Shown here in pieces: positions 17,515-26,119 of a stretch of 64,000 bases of DNA. The translations under genes were made by a program, and so were the position numbers. Each line of letters starts with the position of its first letter. The stretch's first letter is position 1. The notes beneath the pieces are model-generated. The model ran no database searches and was not told the DNA's origin. It saw nothing but the letters and a program-made list of their open reading frames with translations. Source of the DNA: JAUVUV01 sp964548275. Its GTDB lineage: Bacteria > Gemmatimonadota > Glassbacteria > GWA2-58-10. The stretch lies in assembly GCA_964548275.1 (NCBI GenBank), contig CAZJQI010000013.1, positions 1 through 64,000 on the forward strand, in the 5' to 3' direction.

Positions 17515-18915
17515 TCACTCAGCAATTCGATCCAGTGCCCTGTGGCGGGTCAGGATCTCCCGCATCTGAGCAGTAAGGGTAATCTTCTCATCTGCCAGGT
17601 CGTTTTTTTCATAGGGATCCCGGGCTATGTTGTAAAGCTCGGATTTGCCCTGGTTTACTGCATTCCCATGATGTATCAGTTTCCAGTCTCCATAGCGCAC
17701 TGCCAGTTGCCTGCCGGTGTTCCAGTAAATCGTTCGCTCATCAGGCATGTTTGTACCGTGAAGAGCAGGGCCGATATCGATACCCTCCACCTGCATCTCC
17801 GGAGGCACATTGGCCCGGACTATTGCTGCCAGGGTGGGCACGAAATCCATCACATGGGCCGGAAAACTCACCTTACGCGCTTTCAGCGTACCAGGCCAGT
17901 AGAACACTGCCGGCACCCTGACTCCTCCCTCGTAAAGCGAACCTTTCCAGTCGCGAAACGGCCGGTTGTCTCCAAGCACGTCGTAGGGTCCGTGGCGAAG
18001 GTTGTACTCGCCGCTGGTGGCTTCCCAGTCCTGCTGGCCTCCGTTGTCGCTGATAAAGATCACCAGGGTGTTGGAAGCGAGATTTTTTTCCTCGAGAGCG
18101 GCCAGTACACGTCCGATCGCATCGTCCATGTGGGTTATCGAGGCGGCATATAGCCTTCGTGATTCGTTGGCGATACTTTTCTCGTAGGGTTTGATCCACC
18201 TGTCATTTTCCTGCAGAGGGTAGTGGGGTACGCTGAAAGCAGTGTAGAGAAAGAATGGCTGTGAGGCAGCGCTCTCCCTGATCAGCTTTACCGCTTCATT
18301 GGCGATCAGGTCCGTGGCGTGGCCCTGCTCGTCGATAAATTCCTCGTTGCGGTGCCAGCTCCGGTCGCCGTTTTTATAAATGTGGGTGAACTGGTCGATC
18401 TGGCCGTGAAGGTAGCCATAGGATGAGTCGAAACCGTACATGCGCGGGCCGACCTCTGGTCTCAAGCCCAGGTGCCACTTGCCGATCTGAGCGGTTCTGT
18501 AGCCTGCGTCACTCAGCAACGAGGCCAGAGTGCCGTATTCGCTGGTAAGAGCGAGTTTACTTCTTCCGGCTATCGGCCCGAGGATCCCGTAGCGGCTGGG
18601 CGGTCTGCCGGTGAGTATCGAGGCTCTGGTGGGCGAGCAGGTCGGGCAGGCGTAGAACTGGTCCGTCACTACACCCTCGCGGGCCATCCTGTCGATATTC
18701 GATGTTTTGATCTCGGAACCGTTGTAGCCCACATCCCGCCAGCCGGTGTCATCGGCAATCAACAGCACGATATTCGGCCGCTGACTGCTTACCGAAGCCT
18801 GCTCGGCGGTTAAATATCCCGGTGCCAATCCCTCGGCGGCTGCGCCGGCAATCCCCACACCGGCTGCCTTGAAAAAAGAACGGCGGTTCAATGAAAGTTT
18901 CCCCTTTTTTCCCAT
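17515..18915 (-). CDS. Tat-exported arylsulfatase-family enzyme
   Basis: The sulfatase signature CSPTR (Cys93-Arg97 from the chosen start) holds the cysteine that is oxidised to formylglycine. The metal-binding Asp pair is at DDTGWRDVGYNG, and GKWHLG and DNGG motifs follow in order. Such enzymes remove sulfate esters from sugars or steroids. From ATG at 18915, with GGAG upstream, the protein has 466 residues and begins with a twin-arginine leader (NRRSFFKAAGVG), so it is exported folded. The longer frame to 19017 would bury that leader. No maturase (anSME) gene is in the window. A substrate among sulfated polysaccharides would fit the nearby secreted sugar enzymes. Confidence 0.9.
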   Translation of the reverse strand: MGKKGKLSLNRRSFFKAAGVGIAGAAAEGLAPGYLTAEQASVSSQRPNIVLLIADDTGWRDVGYNGSEIKTSNIDRMAREGVVTDQFYACPTCSPTRASILTGRPPSRYGILGPIAGRSKLALTSEYGTLASLLSDAGYRTAQIGKWHLGLRPEVGPRMYGFDSSYGYLHGQIDQFTHIYKNGDRSWHRNEEFIDEQGHATDLIANEAVKLIRESAASQPFFLYTAFSVPHYPLQENDRWIKPYEKSIANESRRLYAASITHMDDAIGRVLAALEEKNLASNTLVIFISDNGGQQDWEATSGEYNLRHGPYDVLGDNRPFRDWKGSLYEGGVRVPAVFYWPGTLKARKVSFPAHVMDFVPTLAAIVRANVPPEMQVEGIDIGPALHGTNMPDERTIYWNTGRQLAVRYGDWKLIHHGNAVNQGKSELYNIARDPYEKNDLADEKITLTAQMREILTRHRALDRIAE

Positions 18916-19283
18916 TACCGGACTCCAGAGATGATTGTAAATGTGCAATGATTTAAGAGGCTTGTGAAAATGCTTTTTCACAGCCCCCTTAAATATTCTG
19001 GTAAAAGCAGTTTGCAAAGGGATATAGTCAGGTCACAGAGGTTTTAAGGTCTGATCGCTCTCCAAGTTAATGATTGGACGAGAGCATTGCAACAATTGTT
19101 ACTTAAGCACTCAAAGAGCCTGTTTCAGAAAAAAGAGGTGTCCATTGCGGGGGTATGTGAGCGATCAACAATAAGAATTGAGGTTTTTCCCAAGGTTGCT
19201 TTTTTCGGATGCGAAATCTAAATTATCTAAAGTTTCATCCTCTTATAAACAGGTGTTGCTCTAAAAGTATTCCTGGAGTTTAA
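18916..19283. other. Divergent gap between sulfatase and GH43-like gene
   Basis: The stretch is AT-rich, contains the 5' leaders of two divergent genes, and shows no gene or strong hairpin by eye. No convincing promoter pair was found. Confidence 0.4.
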
Positions 19284-20246
19284 ATGTCATCTTTCAGTCA
19301 GCGGTATTTCGGACTGCCGCCCAGATTCGATCCGGAAAAAGGCGCAACTGTTCGCGAACCGGAAGGAAAAGGTTATGGCTACTGGGTGGGAGGCCATAGT
19401 GTGATCTACGATCCGGAGCTGAAAAAATTCTTTCTTTATTACCGTGTGCGCATGCCTCTGGGCAAGGGGCGCGGTGGCAAGTGCCGGATCGCCGAATCCT
19501 CAGACGGGCTCGAGTTCAAGGATATCTGGGAGGCGACCAAGGAGCAGTTCAACGCAGAGTCGATTGAGGTCGGCTCATTGATCAGGGACCCGGAGAGCAG
19601 GATCTGGCGTTTATATATCAGCTACCAAGAAGTAGGCGGGCCCTGGCGCGTGGACTTGATCGAGGCCGACCACCCGAAAAATTTCGACCCCTGGCACCAC
19701 CGCACGGTGATGCAGCCCGAGGAATATGGACTGACTTCGGTAAAGGACCCGAAAGCCTATATTGTGGGCGGTCTGTACTATGTGTTCGTGGATGTCAAGC
19801 CCAGGCAGGATGAGTTTTACGAGGACGAGCACGGCGTGCGCCACCCGCTGGGCAGTGACGCCACAGGGTTGATGATCAGTGCTGACGGCTGCTATTTCAA
19901 GGACTTCAAGTACGTCTTTGAACCGGGGCGCGGGGGGCCAGGTGAATGGGGCCACTGCCGGGCCAGGATTAATTCCGTGATCTACCTGCCGCCGCTCTAC
20001 GTGGGCTTTTTCGACGGCGGCACCACGTTCTACGACATGTACGAGGAACACTGCGGCGTGGCGATCAGCCATGACCTCGAGCACTGGAGACGGGTCAGCA
20101 CGAACGGCCCGTGGATCAAAAGCCCGTATGGCTGTATCCGCTACATGGACGCCCTGATCGTGGATAACACTCTCTGGTATTACTACGAATACACCCGTGA
20201 AGACGGAAGCCATGAACTGCGGGTAAGCAGGGTGGAGCTTGCCTGA
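19284..20246 (+). CDS. GH43-like five-bladed beta-propeller protein
   Basis: The 320-residue protein has the repeating blade pattern of the GH43/GH32/GH130 propeller fold. Each blade includes a phrase such as GGHSVIYDPELKKFFLYYR, RIAESSDGLEF, VKDPKAYIVGGLYYVFV, LMISADGCYFKDF and AISHDLEHWRR. The xSxDGxxF and SxDLxxW phrases are typical. No signal peptide is seen, so it may be cytosolic. Such proteins hydrolyse or phosphorolyse glycosidic bonds in plant or microbial polysaccharides. Catalytic acids cannot be assigned with certainty. It is followed by the secreted GH42-like protein on the same strand. Confidence 0.65.
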   Translation: MSSFSQRYFGLPPRFDPEKGATVREPEGKGYGYWVGGHSVIYDPELKKFFLYYRVRMPLGKGRGGKCRIAESSDGLEFKDIWEATKEQFNAESIEVGSLIRDPESRIWRLYISYQEVGGPWRVDLIEADHPKNFDPWHHRTVMQPEEYGLTSVKDPKAYIVGGLYYVFVDVKPRQDEFYEDEHGVRHPLGSDATGLMISADGCYFKDFKYVFEPGRGGPGEWGHCRARINSVIYLPPLYVGFFDGGTTFYDMYEEHCGVAISHDLEHWRRVSTNGPWIKSPYGCIRYMDALIVDNTLWYYYEYTREDGSHELRVSRVELA

Positions 20247-20420
20247 GTCCGGATTAGTGCCGCTTAAATCGCGAAGGGTAATTCATTCTCCTTGCAAATG
20301 TAAAAGCCCGCTGTTCAGTCCAGGGTTGTTAAAGAAACAACGTTCAGATTTGATTCTTTAGGAAAATTTCCCGTCTAAATAGTCCTGTTTTTTAAAAACA
20401 TTAAAAAAGGGAGGACTGAA

Positions 20421-23400
20421 ATGATTAGCCCGCTTAGAGTTTTTATCTGCGTGCTTACGTGCTTGCTGTTTTTCGGTGTCGGGTCAGCGCTGGCCCAGCG
20501 AATCAATGTATTTGCCTCTTTCGAGGATCAGGCCCAGGTAGAGGCTGTGGAAACATCCGAAGAGGTGCTCCTCAGGCAGTCCTCCCGTTTTCCGGTATGG
20601 GGCGATAATTCGATGGAAGTCGCCTATCCGGTTGCAGGGGGGAGGATCGCCCTAAACAGCATTCCGACCGACTGGCGCAGGAGTGAGGCGCTGCTGGCCT
20701 TTGTCTGGAGCGAACAGCCGGCCCAGCTCGACCTGGTATTTACAGACTCGAACGGGAGCTCGTTTTTCAAGACCTTCCCGCTTAAAACCGGGGGGAATCA
20801 CATTCAGGTCAAGCTCGAACGGGCGAGCTCACTCGCTCTGGGAAAGATGCGCTCGATAGAGCTGGTCTCGCGCGGTCCGGGCAGGTTTTACATGGACATG
20901 TTCGCCCTGGACCGTTTCCACCCGATTATCGAGGAGCGCGGCCGCTGGGATGTGGATTACACGATGAAAGTGGAAACGTCCCATTTCCCTTGGGGTCGGC
21001 CCTTGGATGGCGGACCGATCAAGGCGTATATCCTCGCGCCGGTTGCTGAGGGAAGGGGTGTGATCGAACTTGCCCAGCGTCTCGAACTGAATCTCAAGGC
21101 CACGACTATCGGAAGACGTGCAGGCACGAACATGTACGGTTTCGGCGATTTCTACACCCAGCGGCGGGGTGGAGGTAGCGGATTCACAATGGCCTACACC
21201 TACCTGGCCGATGACCTGATGAACGGGCCGGATTACGATGTAATCCTCTGGCCATCGGTTCATCCCTGGAACGATTTCCCTCTGGAGGTGCGCGAAAGTA
21301 TCCGCAAACGCGTGGAGGCAGGAGCGGGACTGGTACTGTTCTATCCTTCCAGCAGAACAGAGGATGGCTCGGGTCTTTGGGAAATATCTCCATTAAAGAT
21401 GCAGAGAGGTGGGGGGCAGAGAGGGGATTTATCGAAATGGCGCACCACGCAGGAACACTATATCACGAGGAATGTCCCGTTAGATGCCTTTCCCTGGGGG
21501 CAGATCGGGGTGGACAGATGTGAGCCTGCAGGCCAGGTGCTGCTGCAAACCGAGCAGGGAAACCCGGTCCTGGCTGTGAAAAAGCTCGGTAAGGGCAGGG
21601 TGGTCGCTTTCAGCTACACGGAAGGCGGGATGATCCCGCGACTCGAAAATATCTGGGAAACCGGACTTCACTACCCGTATCACGAGTACATGTGGTCCCT
21701 GGTGGCCCGGGCGGTGGTCTGGGCCGCAGGACGTGAACCTGAGGCCAAAATCGTTCAAATGATTCGCTCGAAAAAAGGCGTTAAAGTGCGCCTGGATGCG
21801 GCTGTCGAAAACTGTAACCTGCTGGCCCGGTTAATGGATAGCTTCGGCAATATAGAGAAGGAAATCGATCAGGACGTACCGAGAGGAAAAAATGAAGCGA
21901 CACTGGCTCTTCCCACGCCCCTTTCTGCAGGCCGGCATTTCGTCGATCTTCGGCTGGTCTCAGACGACAGAGTTCTGGACTGGGCTGCGCTTATCATTGA
22001 AGAAGCATCCAGAGTAAATATTCATTCGATCACGCTGGATTCTGATCGCGTCCAACTGGGAGAGAAAATCTCCGGCCGGATTAAGCTCACTGCTGATAAA
22101 AAGAGCAAGTGTCTGGTGAAAGTAAGACTTTTTGACAATTATGGCCGACTGGTAGATCAACAAGTTAGAGAAATTTCTGTCACCGGCCAGGCTGAGACCT
22201 CTTTCAGCTTTAGCTCATCAGGCGTATTAAGCCATCTTGCGAAGATTGACTGCGAAATCGAAACCGGCGGGCTGGTTCAGGATCGGCGGATCAGTGAGGT
22301 GTTTGTCCTTCAGCCCAGAGTGTGGGATGATTACGATATTGTGATGTACCTTTTCGGCCCCAACCCGATACCGGGTATCTGGCCGACAATAGACCGCCAG
22401 CTTCAGCGGCTGAATGTCACAACCCTGTCTTCCTACCCGATAAGCCTGTGCAAGAACGCAAACTACAACGTTCAGGCGCAGACCGGGATCAGCGGCCAGG
22501 AATCCCCGGACGGCGCGCGGCGGAACTACTACAATGCGATGAAAAAAAAGTATGCCCAGACAAAAGACAAAATGGTTCTTATCAGGGAATACTGCCTTCA
22601 CGATCCCGAATACAGACAGCTCATCGCCAGGCAGCTTAAAAATCGGGTCGAGCCATGGGTGCCTTTCTCGCCGCTGTCCTACTATGTCTACGAGGAACCC
22701 TCGTTTACCTGTTACGGTGATGCGTTGGATATCTGTTTCAGCCAGCACAGCCTCGAGGCAATGCGCCAGTGGCTGAAAGACGAATACGGCAGCCTGGAGG
22801 CGCTAAACGCCCAGTGGAGCACCCGATTCACCACCTGGGAGGAGGTGATCCCGGACGATACCTACGAGGCCCGGGCCCGCGGCAACTATGCCTCATGGGC
22901 AGACCATCGCACATTCATGGAAATCAGCTATGCAGACTGCTACCGCTATGTACTTGAAGAGCTGCACAAGCTCGATCCCCAGGGGATTCTACTCAACTCA
23001 GGGACCCAGATTTCCGGCTCCCACAACGGATGCGACTACAGCCGGATGAACTTGTACACCAGGCATCTCAATGCCTATACCGGCGGCAACCAGCTCGATT
23101 TCCACCGCTGTTTCAATCCCGAGTTGAAAATCTCCGGCGGTACAGGCTATGGTGTTTACGGCAAAAGTGTGCTTTACAATCTTTACAGGCAGCTTTTCCA
23201 GGGCTGCAACGGCGGGGCATACATTTTCTGGCAGTATTCCTGCCTCGATCCTGACCTCACTCTCTGCGGCAGCGGAAGAGATATGGTGGTGGGCCTGCAG
23301 GAGATGCTGGGTGACGGGATCGGCAAGCTGGTGGGGTTAGCAGTGCCGGACAACCACGGTATCGCGATTCACTATTCCTACCCGAGTATCCACGGTGCAT

Positions 23401-24533
23401 GGATAGTGGACGGAGAAATTTCCGAAAGGGTCAGCTACAACACCAGCAAGACATTCAACCGGTTCAATGCTGTCCGGGACGGGTGGGTGAAAACCCTCAA
23501 GGACTCAGGCCTTCAGTTCGATTTCATTGCTTACAGCGCAGTGGAAAAAGGCGAGTTGCTTTCCAAACGCTACAAGACTTTCGTTCTGCCGATGAGCATT
23601 GCCCTGAGTGAAGAGGAAGTTGAGGCAATCCGGGCATTTGTTGAGCAGGGGGGCACCTTGATTGCCGATGCACTTCCCGGGGTGATGGATCAGCATTGCA
23701 CGTTCAGAAAAAATCGAGTGCTGCAGGATGTTTTCGGGGTTCAGTTGGCGCAGGCGGCTAGAGAAGATGTAATCGCAATGAACGGCGAGCCGAAACTGAA
23801 ACTCAAAGGCGCCCGCGCCATGGCAGAACAAGCAGACCGGCCGATCCTGCTTCATAACCGTTACGGACGAGGACAGGCCTTTCTGCTGAATTATTTCCCC
23901 GACAGCTACCCCCGGGATAAGCTCGAAGGCCGTGCTCTTCCCTGGCTGGAGAAAATGGCAAAAGTGCTCGATGCAGCCGGGATTGAGCCAAAGATGCGGC
24001 TTACAACCCTTGGCGGCGAGCCGGTAACCGACTGCGAAAGATACCTTTTCAACAACGGAACTACCGGTCTGATCGGCCTGGTACCGGATATGGGAATGAA
24101 AGAGGCGAAAAAAGTGCGCATAAGCCTTCCACAGAGAGCCTCTGTCTATGATGTGCGGGAGAAACGCTACCTCGGAACCGGCACGGCTTTCGAAACCGAA
24201 ATCGAACCAGGGGTGCCGAGGCTGTTCGCCACAGTGGCAAGCAGGCTGGGAGCCCTGGCGCTTGATGCCCCGGAAAGCGCTGGTCTGGGTGAAGAGATCA
24301 AAATCGGTTTGCGGGTGGAAGGTGTGGAAAACTTGAGTTCAGTGGCCAGGGTGATGGTTACTGATCCGACAGGCCGCCAGTTACGCTACTACAGCGGGAA
24401 CCGGGACATTGAGTCAAGCTCGGGCAGCACCGGTTTCAGAACCGCCCTGAATGACCCGCAAGGGGACTGGGTGGTGGAGATTACAGAGGTGATGAGTGGG
24501 GAAAGCGTGCGTGCGGTGATAAGTATTAACTAA
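20421..24533 (+). CDS. Very large secreted GH42-like glycosidase-related protein
   Basis: The protein has 1370 residues and a signal peptide ending near SALAQ (26). In order: a jelly-roll-like carbohydrate-binding region (about 28-175), a GATase-like alpha/beta domain (about 195-430, DYDVILWPSVHPWNDF), beta-sandwich segments (about 445-640) and a GH42-like TIM-barrel region (about 640-1000). A beta-galactosidase trimerisation-like alpha/beta domain (about 1020-1190, QGGTLIADALPGVMD) and a final beta domain follow. The signature FSQHSLEAMRQWLKDEYGSL, then LNAQW, at 772-800 is the classic GH42 phrase. A Glu pair at about 759-760 (YEEPS) sits where GH42 enzymes have the catalytic acid. Start and ribosome-binding site (GGGAGGA) are clear. 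Substrate unknown. Confidence 0.75.
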   Translation: MISPLRVFICVLTCLLFFGVGSALAQRINVFASFEDQAQVEAVETSEEVLLRQSSRFPVWGDNSMEVAYPVAGGRIALNSIPTDWRRSEALLAFVWSEQPAQLDLVFTDSNGSSFFKTFPLKTGGNHIQVKLERASSLALGKMRSIELVSRGPGRFYMDMFALDRFHPIIEERGRWDVDYTMKVETSHFPWGRPLDGGPIKAYILAPVAEGRGVIELAQRLELNLKATTIGRRAGTNMYGFGDFYTQRRGGGSGFTMAYTYLADDLMNGPDYDVILWPSVHPWNDFPLEVRESIRKRVEAGAGLVLFYPSSRTEDGSGLWEISPLKMQRGGGQRGDLSKWRTTQEHYITRNVPLDAFPWGQIGVDRCEPAGQVLLQTEQGNPVLAVKKLGKGRVVAFSYTEGGMIPRLENIWETGLHYPYHEYMWSLVARAVVWAAGREPEAKIVQMIRSKKGVKVRLDAAVENCNLLARLMDSFGNIEKEIDQDVPRGKNEATLALPTPLSAGRHFVDLRLVSDDRVLDWAALIIEEASRVNIHSITLDSDRVQLGEKISGRIKLTADKKSKCLVKVRLFDNYGRLVDQQVREISVTGQAETSFSFSSSGVLSHLAKIDCEIETGGLVQDRRISEVFVLQPRVWDDYDIVMYLFGPNPIPGIWPTIDRQLQRLNVTTLSSYPISLCKNANYNVQAQTGISGQESPDGARRNYYNAMKKKYAQTKDKMVLIREYCLHDPEYRQLIARQLKNRVEPWVPFSPLSYYVYEEPSFTCYGDALDICFSQHSLEAMRQWLKDEYGSLEALNAQWSTRFTTWEEVIPDDTYEARARGNYASWADHRTFMEISYADCYRYVLEELHKLDPQGILLNSGTQISGSHNGCDYSRMNLYTRHLNAYTGGNQLDFHRCFNPELKISGGTGYGVYGKSVLYNLYRQLFQGCNGGAYIFWQYSCLDPDLTLCGSGRDMVVGLQEMLGDGIGKLVGLAVPDNHGIAIHYSYPSIHGAWIVDGEISERVSYNTSKTFNRFNAVRDGWVKTLKDSGLQFDFIAYSAVEKGELLSKRYKTFVLPMSIALSEEEVEAIRAFVEQGGTLIADALPGVMDQHCTFRKNRVLQDVFGVQLAQAAREDVIAMNGEPKLKLKGARAMAEQADRPILLHNRYGRGQAFLLNYFPDSYPRDKLEGRALPWLEKMAKVLDAAGIEPKMRLTTLGGEPVTDCERYLFNNGTTGLIGLVPDMGMKEAKKVRISLPQRASVYDVREKRYLGTGTAFETEIEPGVPRLFATVASRLGALALDAPESAGLGEEIKIGLRVEGVENLSSVARVMVTDPTGRQLRYYSGNRDIESSSGSTGFRTALNDPQGDWVVEITEVMSGESVRAVISIN

Positions 24534-24552
24534 GCTGTAAATTTGAGACAAT

Positions 24553-24584
24553 AAAAAAGGCATGGCGTGCTGCGCCCCTTTTTA
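24553..24584 (+). terminator. Terminator after the GH42-like gene
   Basis: AAAAAGG-CAT-GGCG and CGCC-CCTTTTT form a stem with a five-base loop, and the sequence continues TTTTTAT. It is symmetrical enough to act on both strands. It lies between the GH42-like gene and the left boundary of the trehalose island. Confidence 0.7.
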
Positions 24585-24616
24585 TCCTGGATTGTCTTGC
24601 TCAGAGTGGTTTTGAT

Positions 24617-24679
24617 TATTCGATCCTGGAGAAACGGGCAATCGAGTTCTCGGTGCGCACGGAGTGCCAGGGCATGTCC
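24617..24679 (-). pseudogene. Displaced 3' end of the TPR gene (left island boundary)
   Basis: Read on the minus strand, this piece encodes MPWHSVRTENSIARFSRIE and a TAA stop. The intact TPR gene 3.7 kb to the right ends in MPWHSVRTENSIARFSNSE. Forty-three bases (24637-24679) are identical to 28356-28398. To the left of this core the similarity is partial; to the right it stops abruptly. The fragment has no start and cannot make a protein. It is best explained as the original gene end pushed aside by the insertion. Confidence 0.75.
24637..24679. repeat. 43-bp direct repeat, left copy (possible att-type core)
   Basis: Every base from GGCAATCGAG to GGGCATGTCC is shared with 28356-28398 in the same orientation. 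Together the two copies bound the AT-rich trehalose segment. Confidence 0.85.
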
Positions 24680-24694
24680 TATAATCTATTTGAC

Positions 24695-24764
24695 ATTACC
24701 GATTGACATGCCGAACCCCATTGAATCCACAAGCCCAGAGGCCGCTATCTCTGTAATCGGTAAT
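24695..24764. repeat. Perfect 10-bp inverted repeat inside the island's left end
   Basis: ATTACCGATT (24695-24704) and AATCGGTAAT (24755-24764) are exact inverted copies separated by 50 bases. They may form a hairpin downstream of treT on the minus strand or be remains of a recombinase site. The 123-base stretch 24680-24802 holds no gene. Confidence 0.45.
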
Positions 24765-24802
24765 TTCTATTCTTGAAAATCGCGGGCTATTTGCTCACTG
24801 TT

Positions 24803-26011
24803 TTATCCTAGCATATCGATAAATAAATCCAGGTAATCCGACATCAGCCTTGTTATCAGATAGTTATCCCTTACTATCTCCTTGCCTTTTTTACCCATAT
24901 TTTCTCCAAGCTTAGGATGTTGTAAAATTTCCACTATCTTTTCCGCAAAACCTTGAATGTCTTCAGGATCCAGCAAAAATCCAGTCTCACTATCCTTTAT
25001 TTGCAATGGAATTCCACCAACCTTTGAAGCCACAACAGGCTTCTCTTTCCATAGAGCCTCTGTTACAGTTAATCCGAAACCTTCTTTTAAAGATTTTTGT
25101 ATAATAACTGACGAGCTTCTTTGCAGGACATTTACCAGCAGATCGTTTTCAACTGTTATTAGTACTAAATCTTTTTTCTCTATTAAATGATTTGCTTTTC
25201 GTCTTACCCGCTCATATACTTTGCCACCTTCCGGATCATCCGAAGCCATACTTCCACACAACACCATCCTGGCATCCACCTCTTTCTTTACAAGTTTAAA
25301 TACATCAACCACGCCTTCAGGGTCTTTCAACTTATCAAACCTTGATATCTGGGTTATTATCGGTTTATCTGTAGGCACACCAAATTTTTTTAGATATTTG
25401 GCGATAATTTTCTCGGATATGTCCATGTTCTTTGGCGAAAGCGGATTTATGGCAGGGTAAACAATTTTCCAGTCCACAGGTAAATCTTCCCGGATGTAAT
25501 TTTCATTTGAAACAATTAATACATCATACCTGAGGAGAAATTTCTTAAAATAATCCCAAAGTTGAAGATTAGGGCTGGAAAGGTCTATATGACATCGCCA
25601 GAACCATGGCTGCTTTTTCTTGTAATATTTAATCAGAGGTAATGGCTGGGGATCATGTATTACAACAAGATCGTGAAAAATGTGTGTATATTTAGAGAAG
25701 TCTTCGTTTGCCTGTGTATACAATCTCTTTTTTATTTCTGACAGATTTAATTCCTGGCCTAAAATTGCGTTATGAAACTTTTTGGTAATCGAAAAAAAAT
25801 CTGGATTTCCATGCAATATTCTCCAACCAGTATCAACACCTATATCATTCATCAGCGGAATCATGGATTCCAGCAACTCTGCAACACCACCGCCTTGATA
25901 AGTAGAATTAATATGCAGTATGTGCTTGCCGTATAGTTTTCTTGCCTTCCCAATCAAATGAGCTATAGCCTGCTCGCCTACGACCTCTCTGTAATCATCT
26001 AAACTAATCAT
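24803..26011 (-). CDS. treT: Trehalose glycosyltransferring synthase (TreT, GT4 family)
   Basis: This GT4 glycosyltransferase of 402 residues matches the TreT family from Thermococcus in remembered landmarks: LDDYREVVGEQA at the N-terminus, INSTYQGGGVAELL, HDPQPLPLI, WRCHIDLSSPN, ITQISRFDKLKDPEGV and the C-terminal GFGLTVTEALWKEKPVVAS (the sugar-nucleotide EX7E region). TreT makes trehalose directly from a nucleoside-diphosphate glucose and glucose. It follows the OtsA-OtsB gene by 108 bases in the same orientation. Codons are AT-rich, unlike genes outside the island. The family is clear; the direction of reaction in this organism is not known. Confidence 0.85.
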   Translation of the reverse strand: MISLDDYREVVGEQAIAHLIGKARKLYGKHILHINSTYQGGGVAELLESMIPLMNDIGVDTGWRILHGNPDFFSITKKFHNAILGQELNLSEIKKRLYTQANEDFSKYTHIFHDLVVIHDPQPLPLIKYYKKKQPWFWRCHIDLSSPNLQLWDYFKKFLLRYDVLIVSNENYIREDLPVDWKIVYPAINPLSPKNMDISEKIIAKYLKKFGVPTDKPIITQISRFDKLKDPEGVVDVFKLVKKEVDARMVLCGSMASDDPEGGKVYERVRRKANHLIEKKDLVLITVENDLLVNVLQRSSSVIIQKSLKEGFGLTVTEALWKEKPVVASKVGGIPLQIKDSETGFLLDPEDIQGFAEKIVEILQHPKLGENMGKKGKEIVRDNYLITRLMSDYLDLFIDMLG

Positions 26012-26119
26012 ATTTTCTCCTCTCCTATGGTTTAGAATTGTTTTCCCGACAAATGGGCTATCTACTGTAAGTCATTCTTAATTCAGCCTGGTATTGATGA
26101 TTTCAAAGTGATGGTTTCA

